From: Sphingomonadales bacterium
GTDB taxonomy: Bacteria > Pseudomonadota > Alphaproteobacteria > Sphingomonadales > Sphingomonadaceae
Assembly (NCBI GenBank): GCA_004292705.1
Contig: RDXA01000387.1
Span: forward strand, 1 to 11,856
Length of the DNA stretch: 11,856 nt
Direction: 5' to 3'
The translations under genes and the position numbers were made by a program. Of this stretch, positions 6,332-11,856 are shown piece after piece (position 1 is the first letter of the stretch; the number at the start of each line of letters is the position of its first letter). Below the pieces are notes generated by a model. The model did not search any database. It had not been told where the DNA came from and saw only the letters and a list, made by a program, of their open reading frames with translations.

Positions 6332-7735
6332 TCACTCCCAGCCCAGCGCCTTGCGGATGATCCCGTAGATTACATTCTGCTCGATCACCCCCCGCGCGCG
6401 GTCTGCGCCGGGGCCTGTCGCAAACAGCGCGACATCTTCGCCCGCGTGGGTTTCGGCAGGCAGCGGCACCAGCGCCTGCTGGCGTGCCGTGATCCCGGTC
6501 TGCGGGTCAGGGCGGGCGTGCTCGCCATCCCCGTCCTCGTCCTTGTAGATCGCGCCCGGACCATTGGCATATCCAAGGGTGGTATAGGGCTTGCCGTCAA
6601 TCGCGGATGTCGGGGTGTTGCCATCGCCCCCGTCCTCACCGCGTCCGGCGGGCGGCACCACCAGCCCGAGAATGTCGTTGCCGCGCTTGGGATAGCCCGA
6701 AATGGTGAAGACATGGCTGTGATCGGCGGTGACGAGGATCAGCGTCTCCTCGGGATCGGTGTTCTCGACCGCCCATTGCACCGCGCGGGCGAATTCGACG
6801 GTCTCCTCGAGGGCAAATCCGGCTTGTCCCGCATGATGCGCATGATCGATCCGCCCGCCTTCGACCATCAGGTAGAAGCCGTCAGGATCGGCCGTCAACC
6901 GCGCGATCGCCTGCGCGGTCATGTCGGTCAGGGTCGGCTCGGGCGAATCGGGCTTGCGCTCGGCCATGAAACTCATGTGGCTGGGATGGAACAGGCCGAG
7001 CACCGGCTTGTCCATCGGTGCGGCGCGCAGCGAAGCAGTATCATTGACCACAACGCCGCCGTTCTTCGCCGCCCACATGCCGGGTAGATCGGCCGCCGGA
7101 TCGCCGCGCCTCCCGCCCTTTTCCTTGCCGTAGAACATCGCCGTGCCGCCTCCGAGCGCCACGTCGAACCGCCCCTCGGCCAGCTGGAGCGCAATGTCCT
7201 TGCAGCCACCCTGCTGGTCGGCAGGGATATTGGTGTCGGCCTCCCAGTCACGATCAGCCGAGCGCGAATAGACGCTCGCCGGGGTGGCGTGGGTCAGGCG
7301 GGTGGTGGTGACGATCCCGAGCGCGAGGCCCCGCCGCTTCACCTCCTCGCCCAGCAAGGGCAGCGGGTGGGCCAGCGCATCCTTGCACACGCCCTTTTCC
7401 GCATCCGGCCCGATCCCCAGCACCCCGATGCGGGTCTTGACGCCCGAATGCATCGCGGTCGCCGTGCCAGCGCTGTCAGGCACCTGGGCGTTGGTGTTGT
7501 AGGTCTTGACCAGCGCGACATTGGGAAAGCGTTCGAAGCTCAGCTGGTTTTCCTCGCCCGTCTCCCCGCGCTTCTGCGCTTCATAGATGCGTGCGGCGGT
7601 GATGGTCGAGATGCCCATGCCATCGCCAATGAACAGGATGACGTTCTTCGCTTTCGGCTGCGCAGGCGCATCTTCTGCCTGCGCGGGCACGACGGCGGAG
7701 GTGAGCAGCAAGGCGGCGAGGATGGCGCGGGTCAT
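6332..7735 (-). CDS. phoA: Alkaline phosphatase (PhoA family), secreted
   Basis: The 467-residue protein has a classical signal peptide (TRAILAALLLTSAVVPAQA, cleavage after AQA at residue 20) and the alkaline phosphatase motifs: metal ligand D38 in NVILFIGDGMG; nucleophile S88 in VPDSAGTATAMHSGVKT; TTTRLTHATPAS; EGGRIDHAHHAG at about 291-303 (metal ligands); TADHSH at about 335-340; and THAGEDV near the C-terminus, supplying a further zinc ligand. It should hydrolyse phosphomonoesters in the periplasm, with two Zn and one Mg. The length is close to E. coli PhoA (471). GGAGA lies about 6 bases before ATG 7735. No Pho box could be identified by eye in the 97-base divergent gap to xth. Its place between lolA and xth looks like an insertion, since lolA and xth are often close together in related genomes (recalled, not checked). 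Confidence 0.93.
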   Translation of the reverse strand: MTRAILAALLLTSAVVPAQAEDAPAQPKAKNVILFIGDGMGISTITAARIYEAQKRGETGEENQLSFERFPNVALVKTYNTNAQVPDSAGTATAMHSGVKTRIGVLGIGPDAEKGVCKDALAHPLPLLGEEVKRRGLALGIVTTTRLTHATPASVYSRSADRDWEADTNIPADQQGGCKDIALQLAEGRFDVALGGGTAMFYGKEKGGRRGDPAADLPGMWAAKNGGVVVNDTASLRAAPMDKPVLGLFHPSHMSFMAERKPDSPEPTLTDMTAQAIARLTADPDGFYLMVEGGRIDHAHHAGQAGFALEETVEFARAVQWAVENTDPEETLILVTADHSHVFTISGYPKRGNDILGLVVPPAGRGEDGGDGNTPTSAIDGKPYTTLGYANGPGAIYKDEDGDGEHARPDPQTGITARQQALVPLPAETHAGEDVALFATGPGADRARGVIEQNVIYGIIRKALGWE

Positions 7736-7832
7736 CAGAGTCTCCGGATAAGCTTCCTCGCCCTATCGCGCGGCTCTGCGTCAATAAAGTGAAAGCTAGA
7801 AGTTTGGCCCATTGCCGCTTAAATCCGCCGCC

Positions 7833-8621
7833 ATGCTGACCGTCGCCACCTGGAACATCAACTCGGCCCGCCTGCGCGTGGAGCTGATCGAAAAGCTGCT
7901 CACCGAGGCCGCGCCTGACATCCTGTGCCTGCAGGAGATCAAGTGCGAGAGCCACCTGTTCCCGGCCGAGGCGCTGGCGGCCTTGGGCTACACCCATCAG
8001 GCGGTGAGCGGGCAGAAGGGCTATCACGGCGTCGCCACCGTCAGCCGCGTGCCGATCCGCGAAGTCACCCGCCACGACTGGCAGGACAATGGCGAGGCGC
8101 GGCATATCGGGGTCGAGGTGCTGGGCCGCGATGTGCTGGTCGAGAATGTCTATGTTCCCGCGGGCGGCGATGTGCCCGACCGGGAAGTGAACCCTAAGTT
8201 CGGCCAGAAGCTCGATTTTCTTGGGCGGATGACGCAGTGGGCCGATACGCTCGACCGGCCAACGCTGATCGTCGGCGACTTCAACATTGCCCCGCTCGAA
8301 AGCGACGTGTGGAGCCACAAGCAGCTCCTCAAAGTCGTGAGCCACACGCCTATCGAGGTGGAGACGCTGGGCCGCTTTCAGGACGCGCACGGCTGGGTCG
8401 ATCTTGGCCGGCAGCATATCCCGGCCCCGGCGCGCTATTACTCGTGGTGGAGCTATCGCAATCCCGGCTGGCAGGAGAACGACAAGGGCCGCCGGCTGGA
8501 TCATATGTGGGCCTCGCCTGATCTGGCCCGGCAGGCCACCGCGCACCGGGTGCTGGAAGACGCCCGGGCGTGGGAGCAGCCGTCGGATCACGTGCCGCTG
8601 ATCACGGAGTTTGATCTCTGA
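7833..8621 (+). CDS. xth: Exodeoxyribonuclease III
   Basis: The 262-residue protein is a member of the ExoIII/AP-endonuclease family, which cuts DNA 5' to abasic sites and degrades 3' ends. Catalytic residues line up with E. coli ExoIII: N8 in TWNINSARLR, E35 in CLQEIKCE, D149 and N151 in GDFN, D223 in RRLDHMW and D252-H253 in PSDHVPL. The length matches the family (E. coli 268). ATG 7833 is chosen because the conserved LTVATWN begins right after it; a TTG at 7812 would add seven residues. There is no obvious Shine-Dalgarno. The gene's stop codon TGA (8619-8621) overlaps the proposed start of ribA, making it the first gene of a three-gene operon with ribA and a GNAT gene. Confidence 0.95.
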   Translation: MLTVATWNINSARLRVELIEKLLTEAAPDILCLQEIKCESHLFPAEALAALGYTHQAVSGQKGYHGVATVSRVPIREVTRHDWQDNGEARHIGVEVLGRDVLVENVYVPAGGDVPDREVNPKFGQKLDFLGRMTQWADTLDRPTLIVGDFNIAPLESDVWSHKQLLKVVSHTPIEVETLGRFQDAHGWVDLGRQHIPAPARYYSWWSYRNPGWQENDKGRRLDHMWASPDLARQATAHRVLEDARAWEQPSDHVPLITEFDL

Positions 8622-9685
8622 GCGCGCCGTCCCCCTCCCGCCGCGCCGCGCAGGCCGTCGACGCGCTGCGCCACGGCTGGCCGCTGGCGTTTGACGGCGG
8701 CCCGGTGCTGCTGCCGGTCGAAACCGCGATCGCGCAGGAGGCGAATGCGACCCGCATGCTGATCTCCGCCGCGCGGGCTGCCACGCTCAAACTCGCAAAC
8801 CAGCGCGACGCTGCCGCACCGCACGCCCCAGTGCTGATCGCGAGTGGCGAAGCTTTCACCCTGCGCGATGCGCTGCCGATTGCCGACCCGGCGCTTGATC
8901 TCGGCAATCCGCTCAAGGGTCCGTTCAAGGCGGTGACACTGGATTGGGAGGAATCGGCACGCGCCGCGTTGGAACTGGCGCGCATTGCGGGGATCTTGCC
9001 CGCTTTCCTCGTCAATCCTGACAGCGCGGGCGAGGCCCAGCCGGTCGCCACGAGTGACCTTGCGGCCTATGCCGATGCAGGCGCGCTCAGGATCATCACC
9101 CGCGCCCGCCTGCCCGTCTCGGCCAGCGAGGATGCCGAAATCGTCGCGTTCCGTTCCAACGCCGACCTGCGCGAGCATGTCGCGCTGATCATTGGCAAGC
9201 AATCGGGCGACCGCCAGCCACTCGTCAGACTTCATTCGGAGTGTCTCACCGGTGACATCCTTGGCAGCCTCAAATGCGATTGCGGCCCGCAGCTTGATGC
9301 GGCGCTCCACGCGATGGCGCACGAGGCACGCGACAGCGGCGGGTGGGGCGTGCTGCTCTATATGCGGCAGGAAGGACGCGGGATCGGACTCATCAACAAG
9401 CTGCGCGCCTACCGCTTGCAGGATCAGGGGTTCGACACGGTCGAGGCCAATCAGCGATTGGGCCTGCCTGACGAGGCGCGCGATTTCCCCGTGGCGGCGC
9501 GGATGCTGGAACTGCTCGGGGCGACCACCATCCGCCTGCTCACCAACAACCCGGCCAAGGTTCGCGCGCTGGATGCCGCCGGGATCACGGTGAGCGAGCG
9601 CGTCCCTCACCAGCTTCCCGAAAACCCCCACAACGCGCGCTATCTGGCGACCAAGCGCGACCGTTCGGGACATTTGCTCAGGTGA
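8618..9685 (+). CDS. ribA: GTP cyclohydrolase II with degenerate RibB-like N-terminal domain
   Basis: This enzyme opens GTP in the first step of riboflavin synthesis. With the start proposed here it is 355 residues. The C-terminal half (about 170-355) is a complete RibA: zinc cysteines C209, C220 and C222 in HSECLTGD and LKCDCG, the GTP-binding MRQEGRGIGL, then LLTNNPAKV and VPHQLPENPHN. The N-terminal ~165 residues keep traces of dihydroxybutanone-phosphate synthase (ALRHGWPLAF, ELARIAGILPA) but lack its acidic active site, so this half is probably inactive; RibB should be elsewhere. The start is unusual: family-like coding extends upstream of the first ATG/GTG/TTG (GTG 8705), and the frame closes at TGA 8612-8614. 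CTG 8618 fits best, with GGAG (8606-8609) eight bases before it and a CTGA overlap with the xth stop. The downstream overlap GTGA joins it to the GNAT gene. Confidence 0.88.
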   Translation: MSAPSPSRRAAQAVDALRHGWPLAFDGGPVLLPVETAIAQEANATRMLISAARAATLKLANQRDAAAPHAPVLIASGEAFTLRDALPIADPALDLGNPLKGPFKAVTLDWEESARAALELARIAGILPAFLVNPDSAGEAQPVATSDLAAYADAGALRIITRARLPVSASEDAEIVAFRSNADLREHVALIIGKQSGDRQPLVRLHSECLTGDILGSLKCDCGPQLDAALHAMAHEARDSGGWGVLLYMRQEGRGIGLINKLRAYRLQDQGFDTVEANQRLGLPDEARDFPVAARMLELLGATTIRLLTNNPAKVRALDAAGITVSERVPHQLPENPHNARYLATKRDRSGHLLR

Positions 9686-10188
9686 CCGCAATCACAATCC
9701 GCCCTGAATGCCCCGGTGACGAGCCCACGATCCACCGGCTCACCGAAGCCGCCTTCCGCGACATGCCCTTCAGCCAGGGTGACGAACAGCACCTTGTCGA
9801 CGCGCTGCGCCGCGACGGGGATCTGGCGCTGTCGCTGGTCTCCGAGGATGGCACGCGGATCGTCGGCCACATCGCCTTTTCGCGGGTCAGCATCAGTGAC
9901 GGCGCGGAGGAGTGGTACGATCTCGGCCCGGTCTCGGTCTGGCCCGAACTGCACCATCAGGGGATCGGCAGCGCCCTTATCCGGCGCGGCATCGCTGATC
10001 TTCGCGCGCGGGGCGCGGCGGGGATCGTGCTGCTCGGCAGCCCGGCGTATTATGGCCGCTTCGGCTTTCGGCATGAACCTCAGTTGCGCTACCCCGGCCC
10101 GCCACCCGAGTATTTCCAGTGTCTGGTGCTCAACGGCACGCTTCCCCGGGGCGAAGTCAGATATGCCCCCGCCTTTCGCGCGCCCTAA
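9682..10188 (+). CDS. GNAT family N-acetyltransferase (YhbS-like)
   Basis: The 168-residue protein is a single GNAT domain. The acetyl-CoA pyrophosphate loop is HHQGIGSALI (Q93-G94-I95-G96) after the strand LGPVSVWPEL; later come VLLGSPAYYGRFGF and the tail RYPGPPPEYF, a pattern typical of the YhbS-like subgroup. The substrate is unknown. It starts at GTG 9682, whose last two bases overlap the ribA TGA (a GTGA overlap), so it is translationally coupled to ribA and probably the last gene of the operon. Its TAA overlaps the TAG of the convergent beta-helix gene by a few bases, leaving no room for a terminator between them. Confidence 0.9.
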   Translation: MTAITIRPECPGDEPTIHRLTEAAFRDMPFSQGDEQHLVDALRRDGDLALSLVSEDGTRIVGHIAFSRVSISDGAEEWYDLGPVSVWPELHHQGIGSALIRRGIADLRARGAAGIVLLGSPAYYGRFGFRHEPQLRYPGPPPEYFQCLVLNGTLPRGEVRYAPAFRAP

Positions 10189-11138
10189 CGCGGCTCGTAC
10201 TGCCTGATTCCCGCCGCCAGCTTGTTGCCCTGCATCACGATCCGCGATCCGGTCCAGTCGGCAAAGAAGGCCGTCTCGCGGCTGAGGCCGGGGACGAAGC
10301 GGGCTTCGTTGTTCTCGACCCTGAGGCCATCTGAAGGGTGAAGCAGATCTTCTGATCCCAGCGCGATGAAGGTCGAATAATTCTCCTTGTCGCGTCCCTG
10401 CACGAACCTGTTGTCCGCAATCCGGCCGACGCTGCCGGCAGGAAGATCGATCATGTAATTGGTGGTGCGCCCGTTGGCGTCATCGAAGCTGTTGCCCTCG
10501 ATCACAACCTTGGCAGCGCGCGCTTTGAGGTAATGGCCACCGGTGCCGCGTTCGAACCGGCTCTCGCGCACGGTGAGCGAGCCAATGTCGCCGATATAGA
10601 GCGAATGGGCGCAGCCTGCGTCATTCTCGCAGGTGCCAAGCCCGGTGAACGTCGATCGGGTGACGTAGAGGTTGATTGCCGGATCAGCAGCGGTGAGGAT
10701 GCCCTGCTGGCTGTTTTCGAACCGCGCATAGGCAACATTCAGGGAGCCTGTTTCCAACCGGATTCCTGAGCCATTGCCGTCGGCGACGTTGATATTGCTG
10801 AAGGTCAGCCCGCGAACCTCTGCGCCCGTGCCGCGCAGCACCAGCGACGCCTTGTCTTCGCAGGCACGGCCCGCGAGCGTCACTGTGCCGGGTTCGGCGG
10901 CTTCATAGACGATCACGCCTTCTTCCTGCACGGCGCATTGGCGATAGGTGCCCGGGGCAATGCGGATCGTTGCCCGGGTATTGCCGACAGCGTTCACCGC
11001 ATCCTGAAGCGTGGCGTAGCTGCGCCCGGTTTCGGCCACGGTAAAGGCACCGGGCACGGTCTGGGCGACAAGCACGGCCGCTGGCAGCGCCAGAGCGGCG
11101 GCGAGCGCGTTGAGGGCGAAGGACGGTTTGCGGGTCAT
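10185..11138 (-). CDS. Secreted right-handed parallel beta-helix repeat protein
   Basis: The 317-residue protein has a signal peptide (TRKPSFALNALAAALALPAA, then VLVA/QT, cleavage near residue 25). The N-terminal part YATLQDAVNAV, ATIRIAPGTYRQCAVQEEG is the usual entry to a parallel beta-helix (the 'appears as a set of possible events, TIRIAPGTY' motif). Repeated short strands follow, such as VRGLTFSNINV, LNVAYARFENSQQGI, LYVTRSTFTGL, LTVRESRFERGTGG, VVIEGNSFDD and RIADNRFVQG. Many members are pectate lyase-like or carbohydrate-binding, but no catalytic Asp/Arg cluster could be pinned down, so no enzyme activity is assigned. Four cysteines (about C67, C91, C168 and C174) could form disulfides in the periplasm. 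ATG 11138 is chosen at the signal peptide; no Shine-Dalgarno is visible, and an open frame to 11198 adds 20 unlikely residues. Confidence 0.8.
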   Translation of the reverse strand: MTRKPSFALNALAAALALPAAVLVAQTVPGAFTVAETGRSYATLQDAVNAVGNTRATIRIAPGTYRQCAVQEEGVIVYEAAEPGTVTLAGRACEDKASLVLRGTGAEVRGLTFSNINVADGNGSGIRLETGSLNVAYARFENSQQGILTAADPAINLYVTRSTFTGLGTCENDAGCAHSLYIGDIGSLTVRESRFERGTGGHYLKARAAKVVIEGNSFDDANGRTTNYMIDLPAGSVGRIADNRFVQGRDKENYSTFIALGSEDLLHPSDGLRVENNEARFVPGLSRETAFFADWTGSRIVMQGNKLAAGIRQYEPR

Positions 11139-11278
11139 CGCTGGAGAAGGTAGCCGACAAAGGTTAAAGCACCATTTGCCGCTTGGCGGAGGGGGCAAGG
11201 CTTGGCTAAACCCTCTGCCAATCGGATCTGGGCCAAGTTCCCATGCCAGAGCCGTTCGAGAGGAGACATCCCTTAATC
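11139..11278. other. Divergent intergenic region
   Basis: These 140 bases separate the beta-helix gene (minus) from the first mini-lipoprotein gene (plus). No convincing -35/-10 pair was found by eye on either strand. A small inverted repeat TTGCC (11176-11180) and GGCAA (11194-11198) is present. AGGAGA (11261-11266) is the likely ribosome-binding site of the lipoprotein gene, though the 12-base spacing to ATG 11279 is rather long. Confidence 0.35.
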
Positions 11279-11488
11279 ATGCGCAAGATCATCACCCCCA
11301 AGCTTGTTGTCGGCGCCGCCGTATGCGCCGCCACCTTGACGCTCGCCGCTTGCGGCAGCGCGGACGACGCCTCGACCGAGGCGAGCGCCGACACCGTGGA
11401 AATGCCCGCCGACAGCGCGCTCGCGCCAATCAGCGACGCCCCGGTCGCCGATCCGTCAGCCAGCGCCACCGATGCGCCCCGCCGCTGA
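11279..11488 (+). CDS. Small lipoprotein, 69 residues, unknown function
   Basis: A short secreted lipoprotein. Residues 1-25 are a lipoprotein signal: basic N-terminus (MRKIITPK), hydrophobic core (LVVGAAVCAATLTLAA) and lipobox L22-A-A-C25, after which G-S-A-D-D begins the mature chain. The +2 residue after the acylated Cys is Gly, not Asp, so outer-membrane sorting is expected by the E. coli rule (which may not hold here). The mature ~45 residues are Ala/Asp/Ser/Pro-rich, acidic and low-complexity, with no recognisable domain; they look disordered. ATG 11279 is preferred to ATG 11243 because it has the basic start and an AGGAGA upstream. A second mini-lipoprotein follows after 27 bases. Confidence 0.65.
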   Translation: MRKIITPKLVVGAAVCAATLTLAACGSADDASTEASADTVEMPADSALAPISDAPVADPSASATDAPRR

Positions 11489-11515
11489 AACGCCGGCGGA
11501 ATAGGCTGCACGCCG

Positions 11516-11743
11516 ATGCCGCGTCTGCCGCTTGCCGCCGTGCTCGCCCCGGTGCTCGCCATAGGCCTCGCAGCCTGCGGGAATGAGGGGGCAAATGCGC
11601 CCGGCGCGGTCAGCCCGGGTGAGGCCAAGGCGCTTGATGAGGCCGCCGCGATGCTCGACGAGCGCCGCCTGCCGCCAGAGGCGCTGCCGACCGAAACCGT
11701 GCCTGCCGAAATGACAGGCGACGCAACACCCGCTCGCGACTAA
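11516..11743 (+). CDS. Small lipoprotein, 75 residues, unknown function
   Basis: This is the second tiny lipoprotein in tandem. The signal is MPRLPLAAVLAPVLAIGLAA with lipobox L18-A-A-C21, followed by GNEGANAPG. The mature ~54 residues contain a short predicted helix (SPGEAKALDEAAAMLDERR) and then a Pro/Glu/Thr-rich acidic tail (LPPEALPTETVPAEM). No domain is recognised. It shares the lipobox and a Gly at +2 with the preceding gene but not the mature sequence, so common ancestry is not evident. The ribosome-binding site is weak (GGCGGAATAGG upstream). The two genes are probably co-transcribed. Confidence 0.65.
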   Translation: MPRLPLAAVLAPVLAIGLAACGNEGANAPGAVSPGEAKALDEAAAMLDERRLPPEALPTETVPAEMTGDATPARD

Positions 11744-11788
11744 CCGGGCCGCGCCTGATCGCATGCCTGCTCAAGGATGATTGCCACC

Positions 11789-11856
11789 ATGAATGCCCCC
11801 GCCAACCTCGCCGCCCCGCGCACCGCAGGCATGGACGAAGAGACCTTCGAGCAGTT
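11789..11856 (+). CDS. 5' end of a further gene, truncated by the window; family not determined
   Basis: A frame opens with MNAPANLAAPRTAGMDEETFEQ (written from ATG 11789) and runs off the window edge. AAGGA (11773-11777) sits 11 bases before ATG 11789; an in-frame ATG at 11777 would add four residues but has its AAGG directly abutting. The MDEETFEQ segment after a short low-complexity leader is reminiscent of acyl-CoA dehydrogenase N-termini, but 22 residues are too few to decide, so this is a guess only. Confidence 0.5.
   Translation, partial: MNAPANLAAPRTAGMDEETFEQ

Noticed and set aside
6123..6368. 81-codon open frame after lolA
   Set aside because: It runs across the terminator hairpin and into the phosphatase gene's 3' end; no family-like sequence and no ribosome-binding site.
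7736..7832. Possible promoter in the phosphatase/xth divergent gap (TTGACG on the minus strand)
   Set aside because: No -10 hexamer at 16-18 bases spacing; a single hexamer is not enough to call.
7581..8591. 336-codon minus-strand open frame overlapping xth and the phosphatase start
   Set aside because: It spans two real genes in the wrong frames and includes shadow sequence only.
8588..9691. 367-codon minus-strand open frame opposite ribA
   Set aside because: Antisense shadow of RibA, Arg/Gly-rich, with no family resemblance.

Overview
The window is GC-rich chromosomal DNA. It reads as an alphaproteobacterium, most likely Sphingomonadales (Erythrobacteraceae or a near relative). That placement is inference from four things: protein flavour, the lolA / xth / ribA neighbourhood, a PabB-PabC fusion, and an interspersed repeat of the 'cttcgacaagctc' type common in that order. 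Gene density is high. No tRNA, rRNA, CRISPR array, transposase or phage gene was found.

Layout, left to right. (1) The 3' end of a VOC/glyoxalase-like gene faces a convergent HerA-like ATPase gene (YjgR/DUF853, minus strand); a parS-like palindrome lies between them. (2) Diverging from the ATPase gene is a fused aminodeoxychorismate synthase / aminodeoxychorismate lyase (PabB-PabC) for p-aminobenzoate. (3) After a degenerate interspersed repeat comes a translation-related group: an RluA-type pseudouridine synthase overlapping arfB (ribosome rescue), then rpmG (ribosomal protein L33), a 55-residue gene that is easily missed. (4) lolA (lipoprotein carrier) is followed by about 260 bp without a gene. 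This stretch holds three consecutive hairpins, the last a good intrinsic terminator, and may be a small RNA or a structured 3' UTR. (5) A PhoA-type alkaline phosphatase lies on the minus strand, diverging from a tight plus-strand operon of xth (exonuclease III), ribA (GTP cyclohydrolase II) and a GNAT acetyltransferase. These three genes are joined by NTGA stop/start overlaps. (6) A secreted beta-helix protein gene (minus strand) overlaps the GNAT gene tail to tail. (7) Diverging from it are two tiny lipoprotein genes, and then the 5' end of a further gene cut by the window edge.

Most of the content is housekeeping: folate and riboflavin precursors, translation, DNA repair, envelope transport and phosphate scavenging. 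I see no convincing new multi-gene system. The points most worth a second look are the apparent CTG start of ribA, the three-hairpin RNA candidate after lolA, the parS-like palindrome at 308-325, and the two tandem mini-lipoproteins. All functional calls rest on motifs read by eye; no database search was done.
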